Shown here piece after piece: positions 36,628 through 44,709 of a DNA stretch of 64,000 nucleotides. The DNA is from Virgibacillus halotolerans (GTDB taxonomy: Bacteria > Bacillota > Bacilli > Bacillales > Amphibacillaceae): positions 186,001 through 250,000 of the forward strand of contig NZ_JAFBEA010000005.1 in the NCBI RefSeq assembly GCF_016908515.1, given 5' to 3'. Under the pieces are notes generated by a model. That model saw nothing but the letters and a program-made list of their open reading frames with translations. It did not search any database and was not told where the DNA came from. How positions within the stretch are numbered: position 1 is the first letter of the stretch; every line of letters starts with the position of its first letter. A program made the position numbers and the translations under genes.

Positions 36628-36711
36628 TACCAGTGGCCGGGATCGAACCGGCACTCCCGTGAAGGAACGGGATTTTGAGTCCCGCGCGTCTGCCAATTCC
36701 GCCACACTGGC
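36628..36711 (-). tRNA. tRNA-Leu (CAA anticodon)
   Basis: An 84-base class II tRNA. Acceptor GCCAGTG pairs with CACTGGT (G-U at the end); D arm GGCGGAATTGGCAGACGC; anticodon stem CGGGA/TCCCG with loop CTCAAAA giving anticodon CAA; a variable arm GTTCCTTCAC-type hairpin; T arm GCCGGTTCGATCCCGGC. The CCA end is not encoded. It closely resembles the Bacillus host tRNA-Leu(CAA). Phage genes begin 134 bases upstream of its 5' end. Confidence 0.97.
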
Positions 36712-36803
36712 ATAGTGACACGGCTTAAATCCGTTAGGCAGTTCGCTTTATCCGATCTAACTTCGTGTGATCCGACGTTTATCCGGGAAAAGCGCGTAAA
36801 TGT

Positions 36804-36832
36804 ATAATATCACGGTGACTGTTCGGTGTCAA
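36804..36832 (-). promoter_or_regulatory. Strong SigA promoter of tRNA-Leu, next to phage gene
   Basis: On the minus strand TTGACA (36832-36827), 17 bp, TATTAT (36809-36804). The -35 lies only 13 bases from the stop codon of the phage replication-relaxation gene, and the leader to the tRNA is about 85 bases. Confidence 0.82.
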
Positions 36833-36844
36833 CAATAAATCGTA

Positions 36845-37462
36845 TTAAGAGATCAATTCCGCAGTACCTTCGACATTTGCGTCCGACATCATCCGCCTAA
36901 TTCGATCGACACGAGTCGGATTTATTCCGTAGAATTTAACGACTGGGGGCAGCTTTCCGTTCTTCCGATATAGCGATTGTAACTCGGAATATGTGGCGAC
37001 CTTTTCCCGGTTAACGGACATCCGCTGGTAACGATCAACTTCAATAAACGTCTTCCTTCCTTCATATACGCAATTAGCATCCGGAGTAAATACGACTTTT
37101 CCTTTCTTACTTCGGTACGACATCTTCTGTTCTGTACGCCAGACCTCCGGCATCTCTAGCGACAGATACGCTTCATTCGTCAGCAATGTATGCTCGATGT
37201 AATCACGGGCGGAGGTTGGGCTGTAATCGTCGTCTAATAGGTACCTCCCTTCCTTCGTTAATCCGTATATCTTCTGATGCCATCTCACGGACTTTAGTAA
37301 TCCATCGTCCTCTAGCCGCGCCAATATACGATTCGCGTTCCTCACCGCACCAAGTCCGCATGCTTCCTGTAACTGCGACCTAGTTGCGTAAGTCATCCGA
37401 TTCAAGCGTGATAATATCATCATCGTCCTTACGTGGAACTTCTGCTGAAAGTACACCGTCAT
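36845..37462 (-). CDS. Replication-relaxation family winged-helix protein
   Basis: A 205-residue protein. The first 85 residues form a winged helix (TYATRSQLQEACGLGAVRNA, NRILARLEDDGLLKSVRW, YGLTKEGRYLL). The rest has the replication-relaxation (Rep_relax) pattern with FTPDANCVYEGRKTFIEVDR and REKVATYSELQSLYR. Such proteins are encoded next to FtsK-like ATPases in plasmids and phage-plasmids and act in DNA replication or relaxation, mechanism unclear. It overlaps the FtsK-like gene by 83 bases; the start is uncertain. Confidence 0.8.
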   Translation of the reverse strand: MTVYFQQKFHVRTMMILSRLNRMTYATRSQLQEACGLGAVRNANRILARLEDDGLLKSVRWHQKIYGLTKEGRYLLDDDYSPTSARDYIEHTLLTNEAYLSLEMPEVWRTEQKMSYRSKKGKVVFTPDANCVYEGRKTFIEVDRYQRMSVNREKVATYSELQSLYRKNGKLPPVVKFYGINPTRVDRIRRMMSDANVEGTAELIS

Positions 37463-38600
37463 TTCCGAACACCCTTTCCGTATCTACTCGATATTTACTT
37501 AACCTCTCCGCCATTTCTCCGTCGGAAATGTACGGTACTTGTACTTCCTGGCGATCAATCGTGCGGTATATACCTCGACCTGGATGCGGTAAATACTCCG
37601 CTCCATTTTCGTCAATAGCTACGCGACTGGCGAGTTCTGACGGCAACCGGAAAGCTACTTTCGCGTCGGCATTCTGCTTAACTGCGCGGGGCAACGAATC
37701 GCCAGTCGGATATTGTGTCGCGTGAATTAATCGCCACCCTAACGCTCCTGCTACGCGAGTGATCTCCGCCATAGCCGATTGACAGAAACGCATAAGATTC
37801 TTTTCTTCCTTCGACATAAATGGCTCAGGCGTAAGTTGCGCGGCTTCATCAATAACGATAAACGTCCGATGCCTAATCGGAGTGTCAACGATATTCGTGT
37901 AGCCGTTACGCTTAAACTCCGCCATCGTACGTTTCATTTCGTCCTTTAACCTCGTAAATATTTCCGCTGCATCTTCGGCGTCAGACGCGACCGCCTTAAC
38001 TTGGCGCAGCGATTCGTATTTACCGAATTCTAATCCGCCCTTTAAGTCGATCATATAAAACGAAACATCGTCCGCCTGATGTTCGCAAAGGTACGTCATA
38101 ATATTCTTTAGGAATATCGTCTTACCTTGACGCGTCGATCCGGCCACCGTCATATGCGGAGTCTTATCGAAGTCGTGAAATAACCAACCGTCAAGTGTAC
38201 GTCCTACTGGCGCTAGATAACCGGCACGTATCGGCACTTCATCGTACAATACACGGTCTGTGAGCGTCTCATTATACAGTTTAATACGTAACATACCCCC
38301 GTCTAGTTTGACCGCCACAGGCACGCTAAAAGCGCTTGTAATGGCGTTGGTGATCGACTCTGATAGCGTCTTACCTAACGGCAATGAGTAGACGTGTTCT
38401 ACGTAATTATCTCCGTCGATGTACCCGTGATATTTCGGCTGCTGCGGTTTTAGGTTTCCGTAGATGTCGCGATATTCCCGAAGGAAGTTGTTACGTCGGA
38501 ATATAACGGACAGGCGCTTTTTGTACGTCATCTTGCGGTCAGGAAGGAAAACGGACGAGGCTATTAATATAGCTGACGAGTATGCAATTATCGAAAACAA
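37380..38600 (-). CDS. FtsK/SpoIIIE-like DNA translocase domain protein
   Basis: A protein of about 406 residues with a short N-terminal membrane helix (SIIAYSSAILIASSVFL), then a RecA-type ATPase: Walker A AGSTRQGKTIFLK (about 157-169), Walker B RTFIVIDEAAQL (about 250-261) and the sensor region ATQYPTGDSLPRAVKQN. Related proteins pump plasmid or conjugative-element DNA. TTG 38600 is favoured since AGGAGG lies 8 bases upstream; GTG 38609 overlaps the site. Paired with the replication-relaxation gene downstream. Placing these after the lysis genes is unusual for a siphophage. Confidence 0.86.
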   Translation of the reverse strand: MFSIIAYSSAILIASSVFLPDRKMTYKKRLSVIFRRNNFLREYRDIYGNLKPQQPKYHGYIDGDNYVEHVYSLPLGKTLSESITNAITSAFSVPVAVKLDGGMLRIKLYNETLTDRVLYDEVPIRAGYLAPVGRTLDGWLFHDFDKTPHMTVAGSTRQGKTIFLKNIMTYLCEHQADDVSFYMIDLKGGLEFGKYESLRQVKAVASDAEDAAEIFTRLKDEMKRTMAEFKRNGYTNIVDTPIRHRTFIVIDEAAQLTPEPFMSKEEKNLMRFCQSAMAEITRVAGALGWRLIHATQYPTGDSLPRAVKQNADAKVAFRLPSELASRVAIDENGAEYLPHPGRGIYRTIDRQEVQVPYISDGEMAERLSKYRVDTERVFGNDGVLSAEVPRKDDDDIITLESDDLRN

Positions 38601-38626
38601 ACGTACCACCTCCTATACTTATGGAT

Positions 38627-38751
38627 GTTCCAACGTGTATTCCGACGACTATTCCAGGTCGACGACCATGCGGGTATAGTTAGTTGGAATATGCCAAACT
38701 TGCGATTGAAGCTGGAACGACAATGTTTCGTCTATTCCACGTTGGTATTCC
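38627..38751. repeat. TATTCC/GGAATA repeat cluster upstream of the FtsK-like gene
   Basis: TATTCC occurs at 38638, 38650, 38733 and 38746, and its complement GGAATA at 38686; CCAACGT (38630) and ACGTTGG (38739) form a wide inverted repeat. The pairs are 12 and 13 bp apart. This gene-free stretch (38601-38929) precedes the FtsK-like and replication-relaxation genes and could be an operator or an iteron-like origin. Confidence 0.4.
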
Positions 38752-38929
38752 GTCTGGCTCTTACACTATATGTATATAAGCTGGGAATGTTCTTTATTAC
38801 TCTTTTATTTTCTATGGGGCGGATTTTTTGAGGAGTGGTGTGGAGGATGTAACTCTGTACTTCTTATTATGTTTTATTACTATACTTATAGTATGTCCGT
38901 TTGCGTCGCACGGTATACATAAAATAAAT

Positions 38930-38956
38930 AAAAAATCCCCGCCCGAAGGCGAGGAG
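38930..38956 (-). terminator. Terminator of the lysis gene
   Basis: CCTCGCC and GGCGGGG pair (one G-U) around TTCG, followed on the minus strand by ATTTTTTATTT. It lies just past the amidase stop codon. Confidence 0.82.
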
Positions 38957-38968
38957 TATTCCGTACTA

Positions 38969-40150
38969 TTATAATTTACCTGCGTTCAACCTGCGCTGTA
39001 ATTCCTTCACCATTACGGAAGGATTCGATACTTTTCCGTCAACTGGCGTTTTAAATCGTCGTTGCATCGCTTTGTACGTATCCGGACCGAGATAGCCGTC
39101 AGCCGTGACGCCAACTAGCGCCTGCAATGCCTTAACCATCGGGGAAGGTTTCGATATCTTACCGTCGACCGGAGTGCCGAAATAGCGCTGTAATGCTTTC
39201 GTCGTAGCCGCGCCCCAATAACCGTCGACTTTAATGCTTGCCTTCTTAGGCGTCGATTTAGCCGGCGCAGATGTCGACTTACCATTTAGCTTGGCGTAGG
39301 TCGCTTTGCCCGCCATTCCGTCCGCAGTCAAGCCGTTCATTGACTGAAACCGACGTACCGCATCTTCCGTATCATCACCATAATACGAGTCTACGCCGTT
39401 ATTCTTAGCGCCCTTGTTCGGGTAGTACGGAGGTTTGTTGTTCGCCAACATCGTCTGTAGCTGCTTTACGGGGGCGCCGTATTCTCCGATACCTAGCGTC
39501 TGTCCCGTCCAGTTTCCGGTTACCTTCGTCCACGTCCGTTTAGGCTTCGATACAGTCGCCGGCTTTGTCTCCGTATTAGGTGCGGAAACTGTTCCGCTAG
39601 ATGGAGCTTTACCCTTGTACGCCTTAACCTGCGTCATAAACTTCGACTTATCTAGGCCGCTTCCGGGGCACGTCTTAGGCGCTTTTCCGTTAATTAAACA
39701 TTCACGGTGGAATACGCACGGCTTTCCTTTGGTTACGTGGATGTAATGACATACCGCTAAAACGGAGTCTAATTGACTTCCGCCTAATATATCGTTGCCT
39801 TTGTCGAAGTTACCGATCGTCTCGAACATAAACGGATGGCTTGCGCTTGTTCCGTTATAACCGGTAGCTGACGCAGGCATCATCGTAATATTACGTCCAA
39901 GTACGATTTTACCGTCCTTGCCAATCGTTATATGCTGCGCAACATCCTGCCATCCGTTGGTGTTAACGTGGTAATTCCGCATGTTACGGTGTAAGTCTAC
40001 TGTCGGCTGATTATTACTATGGTCAGGCTTATACGTGTGGTGAACGTGTACTCGACTGATGCTGCTCGATACGTATGATCCGTAATTCTTATCGAGCCAA
40101 TCGACGAAATCTTTACCGTTGTTAAATACCTTATTTGCCGTCCAACTCAT
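38969..40150 (-). CDS. Endolysin: N-acetylmuramoyl-L-alanine amidase with peptidoglycan-binding repeats
   Basis: A 393-residue lysin. Residues 20-180 are an amidase_2 (PGRP-like) domain with zinc ligands in HVHHTYKPDH and in the later HRECLINGKAPKTCPGSGLD segment. After a Thr/Pro linker (about 185-215) come a classical PG-binding domain (GAPVKQLQTMLA to AVRRFQSMNGLTADGMAG, about 225-290) and two further repeats with TTKALQRYFGTPVDG and TYKAMQRRFKTPVDG. It cleaves the amide between muramic acid and the stem peptide. GGGGAG precedes the ATG; a terminator lies on each side. Confidence 0.94.
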   Translation of the reverse strand: MSWTANKVFNNGKDFVDWLDKNYGSYVSSSISRVHVHHTYKPDHSNNQPTVDLHRNMRNYHVNTNGWQDVAQHITIGKDGKIVLGRNITMMPASATGYNGTSASHPFMFETIGNFDKGNDILGGSQLDSVLAVCHYIHVTKGKPCVFHRECLINGKAPKTCPGSGLDKSKFMTQVKAYKGKAPSSGTVSAPNTETKPATVSKPKRTWTKVTGNWTGQTLGIGEYGAPVKQLQTMLANNKPPYYPNKGAKNNGVDSYYGDDTEDAVRRFQSMNGLTADGMAGKATYAKLNGKSTSAPAKSTPKKASIKVDGYWGAATTKALQRYFGTPVDGKISKPSPMVKALQALVGVTADGYLGPDTYKAMQRRFKTPVDGKVSNPSVMVKELQRRLNAGKL

Positions 40151-40184
40151 AATATCGTCTCCCCTTCGTTAAAATTTCGCAAAT

Positions 40185-40209
40185 AAAAAAGACGCCGGTT
40201 AGGGCGCCT
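40185..40209 (-). terminator. Hairpin between structural operon end and lysin gene
   Basis: AGGCGCC and GGCGTCT pair (one mismatch) around CTAACC with TTTTTTATTT following on the minus strand, 35 bases before the lysin start. It may let the lysin be expressed at a different level. Confidence 0.6.
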
Positions 40210-40258
40210 TGCGTTTATCTCTTATTCAACTTTAGATAACCAGTTAGTTGAGTATGGG

Positions 40259-40390
40259 TTATTCTTCTTCATCGTCAATGATTGGCTCTATTGATTCAGA
40301 TATTACGACTGTCCCTTGAATATCTTTTACCACATATTCATTTCCGTTATCATCAACCCATTTGTCTCCAACTTCGATATCACCCAACAT
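40259..40390 (-). CDS. Small acidic phage protein (43 aa)
   Basis: The frame MLGDIEVGDKWVDDNGNEYV then VKDIQGTVVI and an acidic end DDEEE. Its ATG lies 11 bases inside the end of the previous gene and GAAGGTGG is 7 bases upstream, as expected of a coupled late gene. Of unknown function; the position suggests a tail accessory or lysis helper. Confidence 0.6.
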   Translation of the reverse strand: MLGDIEVGDKWVDDNGNEYVVKDIQGTVVISESIEPIIDDEEE

Positions 40391-41144
40391 TATTACCCAC
40401 CTTCTCCACCATAAAAAATAACTTGAATATAGGGGTTCTGACAGTTTGGTCGCCTTGATTTCGATATCTAATTTTAATCGGCAAGCTGTTGCTTAAAACC
40501 GATGTGTCTCTGATAGTCTCTACCATCTCATAGATGTCAGACGGGGTTACATCTCCTGTATATGCCTGTTGCCTTCTACCAGGTATGGTTCCCCTCATAA
40601 ACTGCTTACTTTCCCCCTCGATGCTCATTATAAAGTTACTATCTGATTGACTTTCTCCGTGATATATCCAAATAAGATGTTTACCTGTTGAATCTGTGTT
40701 TCTGTAAGCAAAGTAACCAAACCTTTTTAAAGTCCAAATTTCTCCGGGTTTGGAATAAACATCAAAGACTTGATCTTTTCCAGGTTCAACATCGTTTCCC
40801 GCAACTTCAACTTCAATAAAGTTCTTGTTTGGATTAACAAGAATACCATCCTCAACATTACTCCCAATTACTTGAGTATCAAACGTACCATCCAACCGTT
40901 CCAATATGTCCGCCTGCGTCCGCTTAATCTCCGCCAATTCCGCACTAACATCCGCATCCTTTACGTTCTGCACCTCCGGAAAATTACCGACAGTCACGTC
41001 GCCTTGTTCCGGTTGATTTACGACATTAACGTGAAGCGCCCCGTTCGACCCTTCCGTAACCTCGAACTCACTCCGACCTGCTACCTTATGCTGCGGAGCC
41101 GGTCCGTCCAACGCCCGCTTTAGTCTTGCGTTTATATCCGCCAT
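40380..41144 (-). CDS. Phage tail-region protein, unknown (254 aa)
   Basis: A 254-residue protein lying between the fibre/Tal genes and the end of the operon. The N terminus (ADINARLKRALDGPAP) is helical and basic, then VTVGNFPEVQNV suggests a beta linker found in many Gram-positive phage tail proteins (xVTVSNFPxxQxV). The C-terminal 150 residues are beta rich (YFAYRNTDSTGKHLIWIY). Likely a tail-tip or receptor-binding accessory. No catalytic motif seen. GGAGG is 8 bases before the ATG. Confidence 0.72.
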   Translation of the reverse strand: MADINARLKRALDGPAPQHKVAGRSEFEVTEGSNGALHVNVVNQPEQGDVTVGNFPEVQNVKDADVSAELAEIKRTQADILERLDGTFDTQVIGSNVEDGILVNPNKNFIEVEVAGNDVEPGKDQVFDVYSKPGEIWTLKRFGYFAYRNTDSTGKHLIWIYHGESQSDSNFIMSIEGESKQFMRGTIPGRRQQAYTGDVTPSDIYEMVETIRDTSVLSNSLPIKIRYRNQGDQTVRTPIFKLFFMVEKVGNNVG

Positions 41145-41162
41145 CTTATCGCCTCCATACCG

Positions 41163-41429
41163 CTATTTATCCGTTTTCTTCCGCTCTTTCATATTACGCA
41201 TATGTGCGTCTGCCTTCTGCGCTTCCTTCGTGACGCTGTTATTCTTCCACCACGCCACCAGCGCTGCCCCTGCGTTAAGTACGACTGTTACCGACATCTC
41301 TACGTCAGCCTCTGCGAACGGCAGTACGTCAAATCCCGCTAGTTGTAATGACGTGTTAACTAACGCCAATACTAGGACTGCCGTACGGATGATTGCGCCT
41401 TTACTCATACTCCGTAATTTGTTCGCCAT
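41163..41429 (-). CDS. Phage holin (SPP1/phi-LC3 type)
   Basis: An 88-residue protein with two helices (IIRTAVLVLALVNTSLQLAG and MSVTVVLNAGAALVAWWKNN) and a charged C-terminal tail ending EERKK-like. NTSLQLAGFDVLPF is a marker of the SPP1 holin family. It would permeabilise the membrane so that the amidase reaches the wall. It lies between XhlA and the tail accessory gene. Confidence 0.87.
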   Translation of the reverse strand: MANKLRSMSKGAIIRTAVLVLALVNTSLQLAGFDVLPFAEADVEMSVTVVLNAGAALVAWWKNNSVTKEAQKADAHMRNMKERKKTDK

Positions 41430-41460
41430 GTTATCGTCCTCCCCCCTATGAAAAATTCGC

Positions 41461-41748
41461 CTAACCTCCGAAGATAGACGTGATTGCTATTCCGATTATT
41501 CCTGCGACAACAGCGGTAATCACCGCCGTTATAATTGCTCCGGTTATCTTCCGCCGAATCCAATTCGTATCTTCCTTAATCTCGCCTAGTGACTCCTTGA
41601 GCGCGCTTATTTCCTGCGCCTGCATCTGATCGCTGAATTCTAGCTTCGTAATGTCCGCTTTAAACGTAGTCTGATTCGCCTTTACCTGCGACATATCCTG
41701 CTTTAATTCCGTGATGTCCTGCTGTACGCGGTTTTGCCACTCGTCCAT
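41461..41748 (-). CDS. XhlA-like haemolysin/holin accessory protein
   Basis: A 95-residue protein: a coiled coil (NRVQQDITELKQDMSQVKAN and on to KESLGEIKEDTNWIRRK) followed by one C-terminal membrane helix (GAIITAVITAVVAGIIGIAI). This is the layout of XhlA of PBSX, which works with XhlB holin in lysis. ATG 41748 is chosen with GGAGGGG 8 bases upstream. About 105 gene-free bases precede it. Confidence 0.82.
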   Translation of the reverse strand: MDEWQNRVQQDITELKQDMSQVKANQTTFKADITKLEFSDQMQAQEISALKESLGEIKEDTNWIRRKITGAIITAVITAVVAGIIGIAITSIFGG

Positions 41749-41888
41749 TTCGCTCACCCCTCCGGTGTTTCCGTTTGGCATCGTTCGACCCCCTACTATC
41801 TCCGCCGTCTTCCGTATAGTGTAGCAACCGACCGCAAAGGACGACCCCGTGCGGTTCGGCTAGGAGGAGCCGTAAACTCCTCCGCTAT

Positions 41889-42107
41889 TTACTTCGCGGA
41901 CTCTTCGTCTGCTTGCGCGTCAAGTTCCGCAACCTTGTCCGCCTGTACCTTCTCGAGTTCCTTCTGCGATTCTTGATACGCGATAGATACCGCGAGTTTT
42001 TCGCCTGTAAGTGCGCCCACTTCGTTTTGTAACGCTTGGATTAGCGTGTTCTGGCGGCGTAGTTGCGTGGTTAATTGTTCGTACGTCGGTTGTTCGTTAT
42101 TATTCAT
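41889..42107 (-). CDS. Small coiled-coil phage protein
   Basis: A 72-residue, highly helical protein: QLTTQLRRQNTLIQALQNEV and QESQKELEKVQADKVAELDA show heptads, with an acidic end. Its ATG overlaps the Tal stop by one base (TAATG), so translation is coupled. Family not recognised; short coiled-coil proteins at this place are common in siphophages. Confidence 0.65.
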   Translation of the reverse strand: MNNNEQPTYEQLTTQLRRQNTLIQALQNEVGALTGEKLAVSIAYQESQKELEKVQADKVAELDAQADEESAK

Positions 42108-44677
42108 TATTTATCCTCCAATAATTCAATTCTGTTCGTCAGCTCCTGGTTACTTTTCACAAGACTTGCTACCACGTCGTCCACAGCAACGTCAAGCCCA
42201 TTAATCCTGTATGCGGGCCTACCCTCGTTCGTTGTTCTTAATAAGTCTATTTCTCTTACTAACTCAGTTCCTTCGTTCTCAGTAGGGCGTAGAGAAAGCA
42301 GTGAAAATGTTCCGGACGCAATCGCTTCATTTCCGTTAGGTAATAAGAATCTATACGCTTTAATAGGGCGATAACTTACTGCATCTCCGCCGCCCATTTC
42401 GTTAGTGGTAATGCGTACCTCACCAGTTGAGGTTCCAATATAGAAGTTCGCCCCGCTATCATTGACTCTTATAGAGTTTCCGCGAATATGCCTTGCTCGA
42501 AAATCTCTGAACGACGGACTCCCATTATTATTACCGTTCAAATTGGTTACTCGGACCTCGCCTTCACCGCCGGAAGTCATAAGATATAAGTTAGTAGACC
42601 TGGTTTGTAAATCTCCTATAAGATTACGCGCAGATATGTCATAGGTAGCGTTCATATACCCTGCGGAGAAGTCACCAGCGTTAGGTGTCCCGTCTCCGTC
42701 CGTTGCATATACGGTTGACCTCCCGGACGCTGATTTCTTAAATCTCACGCCACTACCAAACCCGGAACTAGGCGATCCATAACGGATTACACCGTCAGTA
42801 TCGCTGGGACTAGTGTGATCCTTTACGTAAAATTGAAATACGTTATTACCTACTCTCCCTGTCTCAGTCGGGCGTAAGTTGATAACGCCTCTACCGGTCC
42901 TTATGTCGACGTCTTTGTCAGCATCTAATATAATATCACGATAGTTTGTCCGTATTCCTATAGTACCCCGGTTAGAAAACAGCGACATACCTCTCACGGT
43001 ACTGTCGTACATGTGCGAAAAGAATTCGATAACACCAGAACCACTGTACTCCTGATTACTACTTTCGTCATCATATCCCCGAATAAACGTTGATATCCCG
43101 TGATCCGAGTAGTAAAGTCTCTTATCTTCGTTATAGTTTTCCGCTAATAAGTAACCGTTACGCATCTGTATTCCAACTTCGTGCTCTTTCGTCTGACCCC
43201 ACCATGTCCTAGTATACGTACCGTGCGCCTCAAAGTGGTCACCACTCATATAGATGAAATTTCTGCCTGACCCGCCTTGTATCGCTACTTGATCTGCGTT
43301 CAATATTCCAGCCGTAATAACATCGGCAACTATGCCATCCCCCGTCATCGCAGTCCTAAACGTATTTCCTCCGTCGTTACTAATCCCAATTCCTGCCGAA
43401 TTAAGCAACGTCAGTAAATTCGGGTTACGTTTATCGACCGCAAGTATGCCGTTTATACCGAATGACAATTCCGTCTGCGCGTTCTGTAATGCTCTAGTCG
43501 CGTTCCTTACGGCATCGTCAAGTACGCTAAATGGTAACTTGCGGCGCCCCTCGACTAATTCGTTAATCCGGTCAACCGCCGTACTCATATTCGACTGATG
43601 GCGTTTAGTCAACGATTCCGAACCGATTGTCAGTTTCATATCGACGACATTACCTCGCCAATCCTTCGTCACTGAAACGTCAATAACGCGGACTTCTTCG
43701 TCTAGTCCGATCCTTTCATCGATAACAAAAACACGATCCCCGAGTTCCGGCTGCGCTAATGCGTAGCCCTGACGTCGTAAATCGTGTATGTCCGTTGTAA
43801 TGCTTATCTTTAGTGATTCGTCAACTAACGCCTTTAGTCCGCTGTCCATACGGGAGGCGGTCGAGATACGTCCGTCTTTGATCGGAGGCGCGTGGCGTAT
43901 TCCTAGTATCTTCGCTAGAGGAGACGTATATTCCCGTATTAGTTTGGCGTCCTGCCAGTCGCTAGACTCCCCGTCACCTTCGCCCTCATTTCCGTAATTA
44001 CCGTATCCCTTGGCGTACGTCCAATACTCATTAGCGTCGATCTCCTTGACGATGTTTGACGCGTTAAGCTTATATCGGTACACGAAAGATGTATCCCGTC
44101 CAATCTGGCGCTCGATGTAAACGGTGTTTCCGACGATGCGGAACTCCGCCTTATACCTATCTAAAGCCCGCTTAAACGTTTCTAACCGCGACTCCCCGGC
44201 GCCAAATCCTTCCCACTCGACCGCATCAAATACGTCGGATAGGACGAAACCGAACGGCATGCCTTCGAATATCTTAGTGAACGCCGAAATCGCCGTCATG
44301 TGTTCGTTGTATTCTTCGTAGATACGTTCATTATCCATCGTATCGAAGAATAACGGTACCGCTTTGATGTCGACGTTTAATAGCGACCCCTCGCCTTTCT
44401 TCTTCGCGTAGATTATTTTGTGTACGACGTCATTACCGTCAATTACCTCCCACATCTCCGCGATGTCATTTATGAAAGTTGCGTTGACTTTCGTCGGGAG
44501 TACGCTGAAAGATATTGACTGGTTTCCATTAAGTTCGAGATCGTGCGTGATGGTCGCTTGCACCGGAAACTCTTCACCGTTTAAGTTACGGACGTACGAG
44601 ACATTGTCCACTTGTATCGGTGGTTCCGACTGACCTCCTACCTGGAATACTGGGGTTATAAAGTTATTCTCGATAAT
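42107..44677 (-). CDS. Tail-associated (Tal/prophage endopeptidase tail) protein
   Basis: About 856 residues. The N-terminal 370 residues are a Tal-like hub: DLELNGNQSISFSVLPTKVN, WEVIDGNDVVHKIIYAKKKG, LETFKRALDRYKAEFRIVGN and the VDVSVTKDWRGNVVDMKLTI-like end; then a coiled-coil linker and a beta-rich fibre region (NADQVAIQGGSGRNFIYMSG). The first ATG/GTG/TTG is GTG 44611, but conserved-looking coding (FITPVFQVGGQSEPPIQV) continues upstream to an ATT at 44677 preceded by GAGGTG; no other start fits. I therefore place the start at ATT, with moderate certainty. It forms the tail tip with Dit. Confidence 0.85.
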   Translation of the reverse strand: MIENNFITPVFQVGGQSEPPIQVDNVSYVRNLNGEEFPVQATITHDLELNGNQSISFSVLPTKVNATFINDIAEMWEVIDGNDVVHKIIYAKKKGEGSLLNVDIKAVPLFFDTMDNERIYEEYNEHMTAISAFTKIFEGMPFGFVLSDVFDAVEWEGFGAGESRLETFKRALDRYKAEFRIVGNTVYIERQIGRDTSFVYRYKLNASNIVKEIDANEYWTYAKGYGNYGNEGEGDGESSDWQDAKLIREYTSPLAKILGIRHAPPIKDGRISTASRMDSGLKALVDESLKISITTDIHDLRRQGYALAQPELGDRVFVIDERIGLDEEVRVIDVSVTKDWRGNVVDMKLTIGSESLTKRHQSNMSTAVDRINELVEGRRKLPFSVLDDAVRNATRALQNAQTELSFGINGILAVDKRNPNLLTLLNSAGIGISNDGGNTFRTAMTGDGIVADVITAGILNADQVAIQGGSGRNFIYMSGDHFEAHGTYTRTWWGQTKEHEVGIQMRNGYLLAENYNEDKRLYYSDHGISTFIRGYDDESSNQEYSGSGVIEFFSHMYDSTVRGMSLFSNRGTIGIRTNYRDIILDADKDVDIRTGRGVINLRPTETGRVGNNVFQFYVKDHTSPSDTDGVIRYGSPSSGFGSGVRFKKSASGRSTVYATDGDGTPNAGDFSAGYMNATYDISARNLIGDLQTRSTNLYLMTSGGEGEVRVTNLNGNNNGSPSFRDFRARHIRGNSIRVNDSGANFYIGTSTGEVRITTNEMGGGDAVSYRPIKAYRFLLPNGNEAIASGTFSLLSLRPTENEGTELVREIDLLRTTNEGRPAYRINGLDVAVDDVVASLVKSNQELTNRIELLEDK

Positions 44678-44709
44678 TTCTCACCTCTTCTCCAAATAAT
44701 ACTACTAAT

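Noticed and set aside
36628..36711. Attachment site at the tRNA 3' end
   Set aside because: The phage lies on the 5' side; the 3' side leads into host sequence with a normal terminator.
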